A stretch of 64,000 nt of DNA from Bog-793 sp963803025 (GCA_963803025.1 CAWDKZ010000007.1:1-64000), one strand, 5' to 3'; shown: positions 36,365-46,108, counted from the stretch's first letter. A program made the numbers and translations. Notes: a model not told the origin generated them from the letters alone.

Positions 36365-37465
36365 TCAGAGCGACGCGTAACCAGCTGGCTCGTTCCTCGC
36401 CCAGAGCGTCGTGACGTGCCGATAAGGGCTGATGGCGACGACTGCCGTCGTGTCCGTCCAACCATTGTTGGCGATGGTGTCGGCGTAGATCGTGCCTTTC
36501 GGACCGACTGCGATGTCGTCTGGCAAGAAGGTGAAGCTCACGCGTGGCACCGAGCCCTTCGCGAACGTGAGGAAGACCTCCACCCGCGATCCGTCGATGC
36601 GCACGATCGAGTTCTGCCAATCCGCGAAGACAAGGCCTCCGGGACCGCTCGCGAGCGCGGCGGGGGAACCCCCGCCCCTTCGCAGAGGGCCGAGGTAGAG
36701 AACGTGGCCGCTCCTCGTGAGTTCGACCAACCGGAACGCGTTGCCGGTCGAAACGTAGAGGTCGCCCGAGCCGTCGAAGGCGAGTTCTGTCGGGAAGAGC
36801 TGTTCGAACCCCCCGAGGTTGGCGAAGTCGCGGCTGGATGCGACGACGTCGATCAGGCCGTCGCTCATCAGTCGCAGGACCTGGTTGCTGCCCCCCGTGA
36901 AGTAGAGGTCACCGTCCGGCCCGATCGTCAGTCCCGCCGTGGAACCGACGGGCGCCTTGAGCGCCGGGGTTTCGTTGGCGATCGCGGTGGGGCTGGTCGA
37001 GCCGTCGCCGACGACGGTCGTGATGCGACCGGTCGGCGAGATCGCCCTGATGCGGTTGCCGTCCGCGAAGTAGAGCGTGCCGTTCTTGGTGAAGGTCATG
37101 TCGCCAATCGACTCCAGCTCGGCGTCTAGCGCGGGCCGTCCGTCTCCCGAGAAGCCCCGGTGTCCGTCTCCCGCGATGACGCGGAATCGCCCGCCCGGCA
37201 AGCGCTTCAGGATCCGGTCAAGACCTGTGTCGCCGATGTAGAGGTTGCCGTTTGGACCGACAGCGAGGTGTGTTGGGTAGCGCAGGACGATCCCCGCCGT
37301 GCCCGAGCCGGCTGCGGCGGGGGGACCCGACCAAGCCGCTACCCCGTATCCGCCAGCCGCCGAGATCACGACGGCGGTGATCAGCCTCGTGATGCCAGAG
37401 GAAGTTCGCCGGTATCGGCTGACCGATCGCGGCCTCGTTCGACGCAGACAGCGTTGTTCCTCCAT
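36365..37465 (-). CDS. NHL-repeat beta-propeller protein, membrane-anchored
   Basis: The protein has 366 residues from ATG 37465. An N-terminal helix (ITRLITAVVISAAGGYGVAA) is a signal anchor. Repeats of the type AVGPNGNLYIGDTGLDRILK, FTKNGTLYFADGNRIRAI and TIGPDGDLYFTGGSNQVLRL form an NHL/SMP-30-like propeller of about six blades. Such domains bind proteins or act extracellularly; no catalytic residues are evident. The frame stays open upstream without a stop into a possible lipoprotein, so a longer protein cannot be excluded. Confidence 0.65.
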   Translation of the reverse strand: MEEQRCLRRTRPRSVSRYRRTSSGITRLITAVVISAAGGYGVAAWSGPPAAAGSGTAGIVLRYPTHLAVGPNGNLYIGDTGLDRILKRLPGGRFRVIAGDGHRGFSGDGRPALDAELESIGDMTFTKNGTLYFADGNRIRAISPTGRITTVVGDGSTSPTAIANETPALKAPVGSTAGLTIGPDGDLYFTGGSNQVLRLMSDGLIDVVASSRDFANLGGFEQLFPTELAFDGSGDLYVSTGNAFRLVELTRSGHVLYLGPLRRGGGSPAALASGPGGLVFADWQNSIVRIDGSRVEVFLTFAKGSVPRVSFTFLPDDIAVGPKGTIYADTIANNGWTDTTAVVAISPYRHVTTLWARNEPAGYASL

Positions 37466-37975
37466 CGGCACCTCGATACGTCCCGGCGCGTCCGGCGGGA
37501 GGCTAGTGCCGTGTGTCCTGCGACAGATCGTCGCGGGGACGACGGCGCCTGGTCGTTCAGGCGCCGCGGGTCGGACCGTGGAACCGAGGTCGCCGGCACC
37601 GGATGCCGCGCAGGCGCCGTGGTCCCTTCCGCCGACGGCTCGGCACGGAGTGCCGGGAGCCGGGGTGGCGGACACGGCGCCATTCGCCCCGAAGCTGATC
37701 GTGCGAGAGGCGGCTGTGTTCGGCCGCGTGCGAAGGTGTATGTGCAGCCCGACCAGTTGACCGGCCGCGGTCGGCCGGTTCCCTCTCGCCGCCGCATCCG
37801 TCCGTGGGCGATCTCGATGGACGCCGCGTCGGCGTTGCACGCGGTCGGATCGCCAGGCTGGGCTCGCCTTGGCGCTGCTCGATCCACAAGCGCCGAGGAA
37901 AAGCGAAGCGGCGACGAGCGAGGCGATCAGGAGCCCACTCGGAGAGCGACCGGGGCGAAGCGACGCGGGCGGCAC
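37466..37975 (-). CDS. Possible lipoprotein, reading frame uncertain
   Basis: From GTG 37975 the frame gives a clear lipoprotein signal, GLLIASLVAASLFLGAC, with lipobox LGAC followed by GSSSAK. After SPAWRSD the same frame loses coding character, while another frame (PTACNADAASIEIAHGRM) looks better, so a frameshift is possible. There is no stop before the NHL start in the first frame. It is either a separate lipoprotein with an error or the N-terminus of a lipoprotein-NHL fusion. Confidence 0.35.
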
Positions 37976-38054
37976 GAGAGGGGCGGTCCGGGTTGTGTCA
38001 CGCGGCGCGCCGTCGCCTCGCGCTGGCAGGCGCCGTGCCTGCCGCCCGTCGGGC

Positions 38055-38831
38055 CTACGGCGCCTTGTCCGCGACGACGCAGACCGCCTCGCAGGCGAGC
38101 GAGATGACCTCACCGGTGGAGCCGACCACGTCCGCGAGCCGGTGGATCAACGCCCGGCGTCTCGTCTCGGGGAGGAGCGCGACGCCGCTGTGGGTCCGCA
38201 CGAGGGCCACGAACGCGTCGCGGGAGAGACTCCATGTCCACGGGAAGCGGTCCACCGCACACGGGGCGAACCGTCCGCAGCTCTCGATCGCGGCGACGTG
38301 CCCCGCGGTCTCGGCGTCGTGGCGTCTGGAGGCGCGCCGCCCGATCCCGCTTCCTTCCAGCTCGGGCGCGAAAGTCTCGTAAGCGACCTCGACCGCGTCG
38401 TCGAGTGCGTCGTCGGCGAGGTGCTCGTAGTTCCAGAACACGGCGAGCCGGCCGTTCGCCGCGAGCACGTCCGCCGCTCTCGTCGGACCGACGGCCGGGT
38501 CGACCCAGTGCCAGGCCTGTCCGCTCACGACGAGGTCGAATCTCCGCCCGGCTGCGTCCCACGTCTCGAACGACGCGACCTCGACCGGGATGCCGTGACT
38601 CTCCGCGATCGCCGCCATCCGTTCGTCGATCTCGATCCCGAGGACGGCGCAGTTCCTCGCGGCAAAGAGCAGAGCCGCCTTTCCTGTGCCGCACCCGACG
38701 TCGAGGACGCGGCGACCATTCGCGGGGCAGACCCAGTCGACGAGTGCGCTCGGGTACGTCGGGCGCACGCGGTCGTACTGCTCGGCGTAGTCGCCGAAGG
38801 CCTCGGCCCGTCGTCGGTTCAGATGCAGCAC
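38055..38831 (-). CDS. Class I SAM-dependent methyltransferase
   Basis: This methyltransferase has about 258 residues. Motif I is VLDVGCGTGKAALLFA and the acidic ribose-binding region is GIEIDERM. The N-terminal AEAFGDYAEQYDRVRPTYP is common in small UbiE/type 11 methyltransferases. FDLVVSGQAWHWVDP is typical of the family. The substrate is unknown. GTG 38831 is preferred to further upstream frames, which lack family similarity. It is divergent from the aldehyde dehydrogenase. Confidence 0.8.
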   Translation of the reverse strand: MLHLNRRRAEAFGDYAEQYDRVRPTYPSALVDWVCPANGRRVLDVGCGTGKAALLFAARNCAVLGIEIDERMAAIAESHGIPVEVASFETWDAAGRRFDLVVSGQAWHWVDPAVGPTRAADVLAANGRLAVFWNYEHLADDALDDAVEVAYETFAPELEGSGIGRRASRRHDAETAGHVAAIESCGRFAPCAVDRFPWTWSLSRDAFVALVRTHSGVALLPETRRRALIHRLADVVGSTGEVISLACEAVCVVADKAP

Positions 38832-38955
38832 TTGTCCATTGTTACCGCTCCTCAGCCCGGCGAACGTCCGTCGATTCCCTGAGTGTGGCGCGCGCGACAC
38901 CGAACCCGGCCCACGCGGCGCGCATCCGGCGGCGACCGGGACCGCGTATCCTCGG

Positions 38956-40410
38956 ATGGTCATGGGCGCACGCGCACAACCCGCACGGACGGACTGCTAC
39001 GTCGCGGGCGGCTGGCGCGTTGCCGACGACGGGCGGCGTTTCGGCGTCACCGATCCGGCGACCGGCACGCTCATCGCGTCGGTTGCCGACGCGTCACTCG
39101 CCGACGGGCTCGTCGCGGTCGCAGCAGCCCACGACGCCCTGCCGAACTGGGCGCTCGTGGCGCCGCGCGAGCGCGGCGAGATCCTACGACGGGCGTTCGA
39201 GTTGATGACCGAGCGCGCCGACGAGCTGGCGCGACTCGTGGTCGCGGAGAACGGCAAGGCGCTCCCCGACGCGCGCGGCGAAGTGGCGTACGCCGCGGAG
39301 TTCTTTCGTTGGAACTCCGAGGAGGCGGTGCGAAACACCGGCGACTTCGTCACCGCCCCCGCCGGCACGAACCGGATCCTCGTGCTCCGCCAGCCGATCG
39401 GCGTCGCGCTCCTCATCACACCGTGGAACTTCCCCGCGGCGATGCTGACCCGCAAGATCGGCCCCGCGCTCGCCGCGGGGTGCACGGTCGTCTGCAAGCC
39501 CGCGCGCGAAACCCCCCTCACCGCACTGGCGATCGCTGCGATTCTCGACGAGGCAGGCGTCCCCCCAGGAGTCGTGAACGTCGTGCCGAGCTCGCGACCC
39601 GGACCGCTCGTCGATGCGGCCATCGCCGACGGACGCGTCCGCAAGCTTTCCTTCACAGGTTCGACCGAGGTCGGCCGGATGCTCCTCGCGAAGGCATCAG
39701 CGCGGATCCTCAACTGCTCGATGGAGCTTGGCGGGAATGCGCCGTTCATCGTCTTCGGTGACGCCGATCTCGACGCGGCAGTCGCCGGCGCGATGGTCGC
39801 GAAGATGCGCAACGGCGGAGAGGCCTGCACCGCGGCGAACCGCTTCTACGTGGAGGAGTCCGTCGCCGCCGAGTTCTCGACGCGCCTCGTGGCCGTGATG
39901 GCTGCGGTTCGGATGGGCAACGGCTTGGAGGAGGGCATCGGGCTTGGTCCGCTCGTCAACGCCGACACCCGTGACAAGGTCGCCGCGCTCGTCTCGGGCG
40001 CGCTCGACGCCGGCGCGCGGGCGCTGACCGGTGGGGTCGTCCCGGACGTTCCGGGCTACTTCTACCCGGCGACCGTTCTCGACCGGGTCGCGCCGGGGTC
40101 GTCGATCCTGAAAGAGGAGATCTTCGGCCCGGTCGCACCCATCGTCACCTTCGGATCGGAGTCCGAGGTGATCGAACTGGCGAACGACTCGATACTCGGC
40201 CTCGTCTCTTACGTCTACACGAGCGACCTGGCGCGCGGCCTGCGGATGGCCGAGGCGCTGGAGACCGGCATGGTCGGCCTCAACCGCGGGCTCGTCTCTG
40301 ACCCGGCCGCCCCGTTCGGGGGCGTGAAGCAGTCGGGCCTCGGCCGCGAGGGCGGCCACGAGGGGATGAACGAGTATCTCGAGACGAAGTACGTCGCCTG
40401 CTCGTGGTGA
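38956..40410 (+). CDS. NAD(P)-dependent (succinate-semialdehyde-type) aldehyde dehydrogenase
   Basis: This ALDH-superfamily enzyme has 484 residues. TPWNFPAAMLTRKIGPALAA and CKPARETPLTALA form the cofactor fold, SFTGSTEVGR contacts NAD(P), MELGGNAPFIVF has the general-base Glu, and GGEACTAANRFY has the nucleophile Cys. The order and spacing match GabD-like succinate-semialdehyde dehydrogenases. The Lys of KPSE is replaced by KPAR(E), which may influence NAD versus NADP choice. The start is ATG 38956 or 38962. Confidence 0.85.
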   Translation: MVMGARAQPARTDCYVAGGWRVADDGRRFGVTDPATGTLIASVADASLADGLVAVAAAHDALPNWALVAPRERGEILRRAFELMTERADELARLVVAENGKALPDARGEVAYAAEFFRWNSEEAVRNTGDFVTAPAGTNRILVLRQPIGVALLITPWNFPAAMLTRKIGPALAAGCTVVCKPARETPLTALAIAAILDEAGVPPGVVNVVPSSRPGPLVDAAIADGRVRKLSFTGSTEVGRMLLAKASARILNCSMELGGNAPFIVFGDADLDAAVAGAMVAKMRNGGEACTAANRFYVEESVAAEFSTRLVAVMAAVRMGNGLEEGIGLGPLVNADTRDKVAALVSGALDAGARALTGGVVPDVPGYFYPATVLDRVAPGSSILKEEIFGPVAPIVTFGSESEVIELANDSILGLVSYVYTSDLARGLRMAEALETGMVGLNRGLVSDPAAPFGGVKQSGLGREGGHEGMNEYLETKYVACSW

Positions 40411-40483
40411 CCGCGACGTCGACGATGGCCGGTGATCCTCGGTGGTGCGAGGAGCGCCGGGCGTGGGAAGGACCGGCAGGGCA

Positions 40484-41656
40484 TTGACCGACCAGTTCGA
40501 TCTCGACTGCTACGGGCGCGCCGAACTCGAGGCGCGCCGGGGCGAGAAATGGGGGCGCGACCAGTCCAGGACGATCCCCATGTGGGTCGCGGACATGGAC
40601 TACCCGATCGCGCCGCCAATCCGTCGTGTGCTCGAGGAGGCGATCTCGACGGGCGATCTCGGCTACCCGATGTCCTCGATCGAGCCACTGCTCGCGTCGA
40701 CGTTCGCCAACTGGACGAAGTCGCGCCACGGCCTCGACATCGACCCGGTGTCCGTGGTCGTCACGACGGACGTCGTCCAGGCGATCTACTTCGCGATCGA
40801 CACCTTGAGCGATCCCGGCGACGCGATCGTGACGCTCACCCCCGCCTATCCGCCGTACTTCCTCGCACTCGACGAGAAGTCGCGGCGGATGGTGACCTAC
40901 GACCTTGATCTCGTCGACGGCGCCTACCGCTTCGACCCCGACGCGCTGCGGGCGCTCGTCGCCGCCGAGCGGCCGCGTCTCATGCTGTTGTGCAACCCCC
41001 ACAACCCGACGGGCCGGGTGTTCACCCGCGCCGAACTTGCCGAGCTCGCGTCGATCGCCATCGAGGCCGACCTCGTGGTGGTCGCCGACGAAATCCACTG
41101 CGATCTCGTCTACCCGGGCGCGATCCACATCCCGATTGCAACGCTCGGCGAGGAGATCGCCGGGCGCACGATCACGCTGTCGTCGGCGAGCAAGACCTTC
41201 AACCTTGCCGGTCTGCGTTGCGCCGTCGCGGCGTGCGGATCCGAGCATCTTGCCGCCCGGTTGCGCTCCTTCCCGAAGCGACAGCGTGGCAGGGCGAACA
41301 ACCTTGGGATCCTCGCCGCGATCACCGCCTGGGAAGAGGGGATGCCCTGGCTCGACGCCGTCGTCGCCCACCTCGTCGCCAACCGCGACCGGCTGACGAG
41401 CGTGCTCGCCGGCATCGACACCGTGACGTACATCCCGCCGGAGGCGACCTATCTTGCCTGGCTCGACCTGCGGCGGACGGGTCTCGGCGACGACCCGGCC
41501 CGGGCGATCGCCGACAAGGCGCGGGTCACTCTGATGTCGGGTCTGGAGTTCGGGGCGGCGGGCCGCGGCCACGCCCGCCTCAACTTCGCGACGACGAGTG
41601 CGGTGCTCGAGGAGGCGCTCGCGCGGATCGCGGGGTTCCTCTCGGCGTTCGCCTGA
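40484..41656 (+). CDS. PatB/MalY-type C-S lyase (aminotransferase fold)
   Basis: This PLP enzyme has about 390 residues from TTG 40484 (upstream GTG codons at 40442 and 40463 are possible). IPMWVADMDYPIAPPIRR is the N-terminal hallmark of MalY/PatB cystathionine beta-lyases. LLCNPHNPTGRVF, VADEIHCDLVYPG and SSASKTFNLAGLR (PLP Lys) complete the fold-type I site. It cleaves C-S bonds of cystathionine or similar substrates to give a thiol, pyruvate and ammonia. It lies about 70 bp after the dehydrogenase and may be co-transcribed. Confidence 0.85.
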   Translation: MTDQFDLDCYGRAELEARRGEKWGRDQSRTIPMWVADMDYPIAPPIRRVLEEAISTGDLGYPMSSIEPLLASTFANWTKSRHGLDIDPVSVVVTTDVVQAIYFAIDTLSDPGDAIVTLTPAYPPYFLALDEKSRRMVTYDLDLVDGAYRFDPDALRALVAAERPRLMLLCNPHNPTGRVFTRAELAELASIAIEADLVVVADEIHCDLVYPGAIHIPIATLGEEIAGRTITLSSASKTFNLAGLRCAVAACGSEHLAARLRSFPKRQRGRANNLGILAAITAWEEGMPWLDAVVAHLVANRDRLTSVLAGIDTVTYIPPEATYLAWLDLRRTGLGDDPARAIADKARVTLMSGLEFGAAGRGHARLNFATTSAVLEEALARIAGFLSAFA

Positions 41657-41662
41657 CCCGCG

Positions 41663-41674
41663 GGCGGAACCGCC
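41663..41674. terminator. Short hairpin between convergent genes
   Basis: GGCGG and CCGCC separated by AA lie in the 20-bp gap between the C-S lyase stop and the helicase stop. It may serve as a bidirectional terminator; it is weak and without a T tract. Confidence 0.3.
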
Positions 41675-41676
41675 TT

Positions 41677-42858
41677 CTACGGGATGAGCTCGGTCGCGTC
41701 CTCGGGGAGGAGCGCGACGAGGTTCGACAGACGCGTGTCGTTCGAGAAGACCTCGATGATCGGCACCGACAGGCCGAGCCGCCGTTGCAGCCGTTCGGCG
41801 GGGAGCTCCTGGTCCCAGAGCAGCAGTGTGACGACGACGCCCGCCTCGCCGGCCCGGGCGGTCCGTCCCGAGCGGTGCAGGTAGGCCTTCTGGTCCTCCG
41901 GCGGGTCGTAGTGGACGACGATGTCGACGCCTTCGATGTCGAGTCCGCGTGCCGCGACGTCCGTCGCGACGAGCGCTTGGAGCTTGCCCTTCGCGAAGTC
42001 GGCGAGCGCGCGCTCTCGTGCCACCTGGCGCAGATCGCCGTGGATCGCGGCGGCGCGCACGCGCTCCTCGTGGAGGGCCGAGGTGAGACGGTCCGCGCCC
42101 CGTTTCGTGCGGACGAAGACGAGGGTCTTGCCCGCCCCGCGGGCGATCGCTGCGACGACCTTCGCCTTGTCGAGCTGGTGGATCCGGAAGAAGTGGTGCT
42201 CCATCTCGTCCACCGTGACCTGATCGGAGTGGGTCTCGTGAAAGACCGGGTTGGTGAGGTAGCGCTTCACGAGGCGGTCGACCGTCGCATCGAGCGTCGC
42301 CGAGAAGAGCAAGGTCTGGTGGGGCCCGGTGATGTGGCGGAGCAGCCACTCGACCTGCGGCATGAACCCCATGTCCGCCATGCGGTCCGCCTCATCGACG
42401 ACGAGAGTCGAGATCTCCGACAGCGCGATCGCCCGGCGGTCGACGAGATCGATCAGCCTCCCCGGCGTGGCGACGACGACGTCGAGGCCCCGGTTCACCA
42501 TCCGGACCTGCTCGTCGAGGTCGGTGCCCCCGTAGACGGCGCCGACGCGTCTCGTGATCGCCTCACCGAGACGGGCGAGTACCTCGGTGACCTGGAGCGC
42601 GAGCTCGCGTGTCGGTTCGAGGACGAGCGACGCGGGGTGGCGAGACCGCGCGGCTGGGGTCGCCATCAGCAGCGGGAGGCCGAAGGCGAGCGTCTTGCCG
42701 CTGCCGGTCTTGGCCTTGCCGCAGACGTCGCGGCCGGCAATCGCGTCGGGGATCGTTAGCGTCTGGACCTCGAAGGGTTGCTCGATGCCGTCGGCGAGGA
42801 GGGCTTCGACGAGCTTCGCGTCGACACCGAGCTCGGCAAAGGTCGGCGTTCTCTTCAC
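41677..42858 (-). CDS. DEAD-box ATP-dependent RNA helicase
   Basis: This helicase has 393 residues. A Q-motif-like stretch (QPFEVQTLTIPDAI), motif I AKTGSGKT, motif Ia PTRELALQ, motif II VDEADRM, motif III SATL, motif IV region LVFVRTKRGAD, motif V ATDVAARGLDIE and motif VI HRSGRTARAG are all present. There is no long C-terminal extension. GTG 42858 is chosen; upstream frame lacks similarity. Likely roles are RNA remodelling and cold or ribosome-assembly functions. Confidence 0.9.
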   Translation of the reverse strand: MKRTPTFAELGVDAKLVEALLADGIEQPFEVQTLTIPDAIAGRDVCGKAKTGSGKTLAFGLPLLMATPAARSRHPASLVLEPTRELALQVTEVLARLGEAITRRVGAVYGGTDLDEQVRMVNRGLDVVVATPGRLIDLVDRRAIALSEISTLVVDEADRMADMGFMPQVEWLLRHITGPHQTLLFSATLDATVDRLVKRYLTNPVFHETHSDQVTVDEMEHHFFRIHQLDKAKVVAAIARGAGKTLVFVRTKRGADRLTSALHEERVRAAAIHGDLRQVARERALADFAKGKLQALVATDVAARGLDIEGVDIVVHYDPPEDQKAYLHRSGRTARAGEAGVVVTLLLWDQELPAERLQRRLGLSVPIIEVFSNDTRLSNLVALLPEDATELIP

Positions 42859-42973
42859 GACAGCGAGTCTTTCACCGACGAGGGCCCGAGCGGTCGACAG
42901 GCGAGATGACCGCCGGTCGGCCAATTGGGCTCTGTGTATCCTTCGAACGCAACTGGGGAGACAAGGAGGAGTT

Positions 42974-43438
42974 GTGGCAGAGCTCATCGCAGGCGACAAG
43001 GCTCCAGCATTCGGCCTTCTCGACCAGGACGGCGCGACCGTGTCGCTGTCGGACTACGCAGGACGCAAGGTCGTCGTCTACTTCTATCCCGCCGACGACA
43101 CCCCGGGATGCACGAAGGAAGCCTGCCAGTTCAACGATCTGCTCGCCGACTTTGCGGCGCTCGGCGTCGACGTCGTGGGCATCTCGCCCGACGGGGACGA
43201 ATCGCACCGACGGTTCCGGACGAAGTACGGCCTCGGTGTACGCCTCGCCTCGGACCCGTCGCACGCGACGATGAAACGCTACGGGGCCTGGGGCGAGAAG
43301 ACCCTCTACGGCCGCGTGAGCGTCGGCGTCATCCGCTCCACGTTCCTCGTCGACGCCGAAGGACGCGTCGAGCGAATCTGGCGCCACGTGCAAGCCGACG
43401 GACACGCGGCGAAGGTGCTCGCCGCGCTCAAGGACTGA
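42974..43438 (+). CDS. bcp: Thiol peroxidase/peroxiredoxin Bcp (PrxQ)
   Basis: This 1-Cys/atypical 2-Cys peroxiredoxin has 154 residues and reduces peroxides with thioredoxin. PADDTPGCTKEACQFND holds the peroxidatic Cys and a second Cys five residues later, typical of PrxQ. The catalytic Arg region is YGRVSVGVIRSTFLVD. GTG 42974 follows an excellent AAGGAGG. The FrhB-like gene starts eight bases after its stop, so the two form an operon. Confidence 0.9.
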   Translation: MAELIAGDKAPAFGLLDQDGATVSLSDYAGRKVVVYFYPADDTPGCTKEACQFNDLLADFAALGVDVVGISPDGDESHRRFRTKYGLGVRLASDPSHATMKRYGAWGEKTLYGRVSVGVIRSTFLVDAEGRVERIWRHVQADGHAAKVLAALKD

Positions 43439-43446
43439 GGAGGTCT

Positions 43447-44574
43447 GTGCCCCCCGAGAAGCCGCAGTGGGCTGAGCTGTTCAGCGAGGTCGTGACTTCC
43501 GGGCTGTGCACCGGATGCGCCTCCTGCGTCGTCGCCTGCCCCTACGACGTGCTCGGCTACGACGCGGCCGGCGGGCGCTACCGGCCGTTCCACGTCGACG
43601 ACGCGGGCGGTCCCGAGAACTGCACGCACGGCGAACGCGGCTGCACGCTGTGCACCCGGGCCTGCCCGCGTTTTCGCACCTGGGAGCCCGAGATCGACTC
43701 GTTCCTCTTCGGTCGGGCGCGCGCCGTCGATGAGGTCTACGGGATCGCCGCCGAGACGCTGCTCACCCGCACGACGGACCCGGAGATCGCTGCGGCTGGC
43801 CAGGACGGGGGCTTCGTCTCGACGCTCGTCGTCTGGGCGCTCGAGCACGACGTCGTCGACGCCGCCCTCGTCTCGTACCTCGAGGGCGACGGACGGTCCT
43901 GGCACGCGGTGCCGGGCGTGGCGCGCGACCGCGCCGACGTGTTGCGGGCCGCCGGCTCGCGCTACACCTACTCCGCGAACCCGCTCGCCTACGCGGAGGC
44001 GGTCAGCGGGGGCGCCGAACGGGTCGCGCTCGTCGGCATGAGCTGCCAGGCCTCGGCACCGCCGGCGATGGCGGCGCGCCGGGCCGGCAAGGTCGCCCGG
44101 CGCTTCGCGCTCACGGTCGGGCTGCTCTGCTCGAAGACCTTCGACGACGCGATCTTCGCCGAGCTGTTCGAGGCGCGTTACGGCCTGCGCCGCGAGGAGA
44201 TCGTGAAGACGAACATCAAAGGCGTCTTCCAGATCTGGACCCGGGACGGCGGCTACCACGAGATCCCCCTCAAGGAGGCGCACGCCTGGACGCGGGAGGG
44301 TTGCCGGCTCTGCCCCGACTTCGCGGCGGAACACGCCGACATCTCCGCCGGCGGGATCGGGGCCGACAACGACTGGACGCTGACGATCGTGCGGACCGAG
44401 CGCGGTGCCGAGATCGTCGGCGCGATGCGCGCCGCCGGTGCCATCGAGGTCCGTCCGGCCGCGGACGACCCGACGGTCGTGCCGCTCCTCGCCAAGCTGT
44501 CCCGGGTGAGCCGGCGGCGTTGGCCCGAGGGCGCCGACGCCGCCCCGCGGCTCCTCCCCGTCGCCGCCGGCTAG
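43447..44574 (+). CDS. Coenzyme F420 hydrogenase/dehydrogenase beta-subunit-like iron-sulfur protein
   Basis: This FrhB/FdhB-family protein has 375 residues. The N-terminus has two ferredoxin-type cysteine clusters: CTGCASCVVACP and CTLCTRACP. FrhB-type domains follow (GQDGGFVSTLVVWALEH, VGMSCQASAPPA, CSKTFDD, KTNIKGVFQIW), and a late CRLCPDFAAEHADISAGGIG. Members transfer electrons between FeS centres, FAD and F420. The order Bcp then FrhB hints at redox defence, but the substrate is unknown. The start is GTG 43447 after GAGGAGG. Confidence 0.8.
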   Translation: MPPEKPQWAELFSEVVTSGLCTGCASCVVACPYDVLGYDAAGGRYRPFHVDDAGGPENCTHGERGCTLCTRACPRFRTWEPEIDSFLFGRARAVDEVYGIAAETLLTRTTDPEIAAAGQDGGFVSTLVVWALEHDVVDAALVSYLEGDGRSWHAVPGVARDRADVLRAAGSRYTYSANPLAYAEAVSGGAERVALVGMSCQASAPPAMAARRAGKVARRFALTVGLLCSKTFDDAIFAELFEARYGLRREEIVKTNIKGVFQIWTRDGGYHEIPLKEAHAWTREGCRLCPDFAAEHADISAGGIGADNDWTLTIVRTERGAEIVGAMRAAGAIEVRPAADDPTVVPLLAKLSRVSRRRWPEGADAAPRLLPVAAG

Positions 44575-44577
44575 GGA

Positions 44578-44604
44578 CGGCCCGCTGGCGGGGTCGCCGG
44601 GCCG
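44578..44604. terminator. GC-rich hairpin between convergent genes
   Basis: CGGCCC and GGGCCG arms lie between the stops of the FrhB-like and nitronate monooxygenase-like genes, which converge with a 31-bp gap. It is a probable bidirectional terminator; no T tract. Confidence 0.4.
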
Positions 44605-44605
44605 C

Positions 44606-46021
44606 TCACGCGCCGTTCAGGTAGGCGATGACGTCGGCCGCGCCCCAGCCCCCGGGGTGACGGCGCAGGAGGGCCCGCGCGCCGTCGAGGTCTGCCCCGA
44701 GCGTCGAGATCGCCGGCTCGGGGCCGTCGTCGCGGCGTTGGCCGAGACCGACGGCGGCCATCAAGGCGTTGCACAGACAGACCCGGCCGACGGTCTCGGA
44801 GCGCTCGCCGCCCTTGCGCAGGTAGGCGTCGACGGGTTCGGCCGGACAGCGGTAGCCGATCGTGCCGTCGGGCTTCGTGTACGGGACGCGCAGGTAGCTG
44901 AGGTCGCAGATCCGCGCGCGGTGTTCGTAGACGCCAGCCTCCGAGAGCGTGCCGGCGAGCTGGGTCACCTTGAAAGGGAACCCGGTCGGCGAGGCGCGTG
45001 CGTCGGTGCGAACCTCGGTGTGCCCCTCGTCCAGCGCGGTGAGGAGCTGGTTGCGGAGCGACTCGGAGAGATTCGAATCTCGGCTCAGCGCGAAGAGCGT
45101 GCCCACCTGGACGCCGCGCGCGCCGACGCCGATTGCCGCGGCGACCCGGTCGGGTCGCGAGTAGCCGCCTGCCAGCCAGAAAGGCAATCCCAGCTCGGCG
45201 AATCCGGCGGTGTCGGGGACGTCGCGCGGGCCGTAGACGGGATCCCCGCGCCGGTCGAGCTGCAGGGCCCCGCGGGGCGGCGCGTTGTGCCCGCCAGCGA
45301 TCCCCCCCTCGACCACGAACCCGTCGGGGCGGGTCTGCTTGTCGCGGGCGAGATAGGTGGCCAGGGCGTTCGACGACACGATCGCGAGGAAGAGCGGCCG
45401 CACGACGGCGCCGAGGGCCCGGCCGAGCACGGCGACCGGGTCGAAACTGATCGCGTGGCGGCTCTGGCCGGCACCGGCCACGTCGACCGGGAACTCGACC
45501 TTCTCGTGCACCGAGAGGTGGTCGAGCAGGGCCGGGAGCCGCGCCGGGATCCCCGCCCCGACGAGCACGACGTCGACGCCGGCGAGCAGGGCGCCGTAGG
45601 CGGCGGCCGGCGTCGCGAGCTGGATCTTCTCGAGGAAGTTGATGCCGACGCGCGCGCCGCGCGCCGCCTGGCGCGCGAGGTGGACCTCGGCGAAGGCGGC
45701 CACGACGGTGAGTCGCAACCGGTCGAGCGAGGGCTGCAGGCTGAGCCGGGGCACGAGCCGGTACGGCTGGTCCGCCGGTCGCCCGCCGCGGAGGAGGTAA
45801 CGGTTCAGGACCTTCTCGGCGATCTCGGGCACGGGGAAGTGCGCCAGCGCCTGACGCAGCTGTCCGTCCTCGTCCCCGTCCTGCAGCCGCCGCGCGAGCA
45901 TCGAGTCGAGCGCGACACCAGAGACGACGCCGAGGCCGCCCGCGCAGCCCACCGCGCCGGCGAGGCGCCAGTCCGAGACCCCGATCCCCATGCCACCCTG
46001 GATGATCCGCGGGTACGTCAC
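44606..46021 (-). CDS. Nitronate monooxygenase-like FMN enzyme
   Basis: This TIM-barrel flavoprotein of the 2-nitropropane dioxygenase/NMO family has 471 residues. IIQGGMGIGVSDWRLAGAVG binds FMN at the N-terminus. VVEGGIAGGHNAPPRG and LAGGYSRPDR plus GVQVGTLFALSRDS form the phosphate-binding end. It is longer than standard NMO (about 320-380), with an added C-terminal region containing RICDLSYLRVPY and CLCNALMAAVG. The start is GTG 46021. It lies 87 bp after the radical SAM gene on the same strand. The substrate is not assignable. Confidence 0.8.
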   Translation of the reverse strand: MTYPRIIQGGMGIGVSDWRLAGAVGCAGGLGVVSGVALDSMLARRLQDGDEDGQLRQALAHFPVPEIAEKVLNRYLLRGGRPADQPYRLVPRLSLQPSLDRLRLTVVAAFAEVHLARQAARGARVGINFLEKIQLATPAAAYGALLAGVDVVLVGAGIPARLPALLDHLSVHEKVEFPVDVAGAGQSRHAISFDPVAVLGRALGAVVRPLFLAIVSSNALATYLARDKQTRPDGFVVEGGIAGGHNAPPRGALQLDRRGDPVYGPRDVPDTAGFAELGLPFWLAGGYSRPDRVAAAIGVGARGVQVGTLFALSRDSNLSESLRNQLLTALDEGHTEVRTDARASPTGFPFKVTQLAGTLSEAGVYEHRARICDLSYLRVPYTKPDGTIGYRCPAEPVDAYLRKGGERSETVGRVCLCNALMAAVGLGQRRDDGPEPAISTLGADLDGARALLRRHPGGWGAADVIAYLNGA

Positions 46022-46108
46022 CGGTGCCTTCCGTCCGGGGTCACGCCGGTGCCGTTCGCCGCGGGCGCGCCGTCGCGCGCCGAGGTCCCCGCATCCCGGG
46101 CAAGGCTT

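Noticed and set aside
40280..42349. Long reverse-strand frame covering PatB and helicase genes
   Set aside because: Overlaps two well-identified genes and has low-complexity Arg-rich content.
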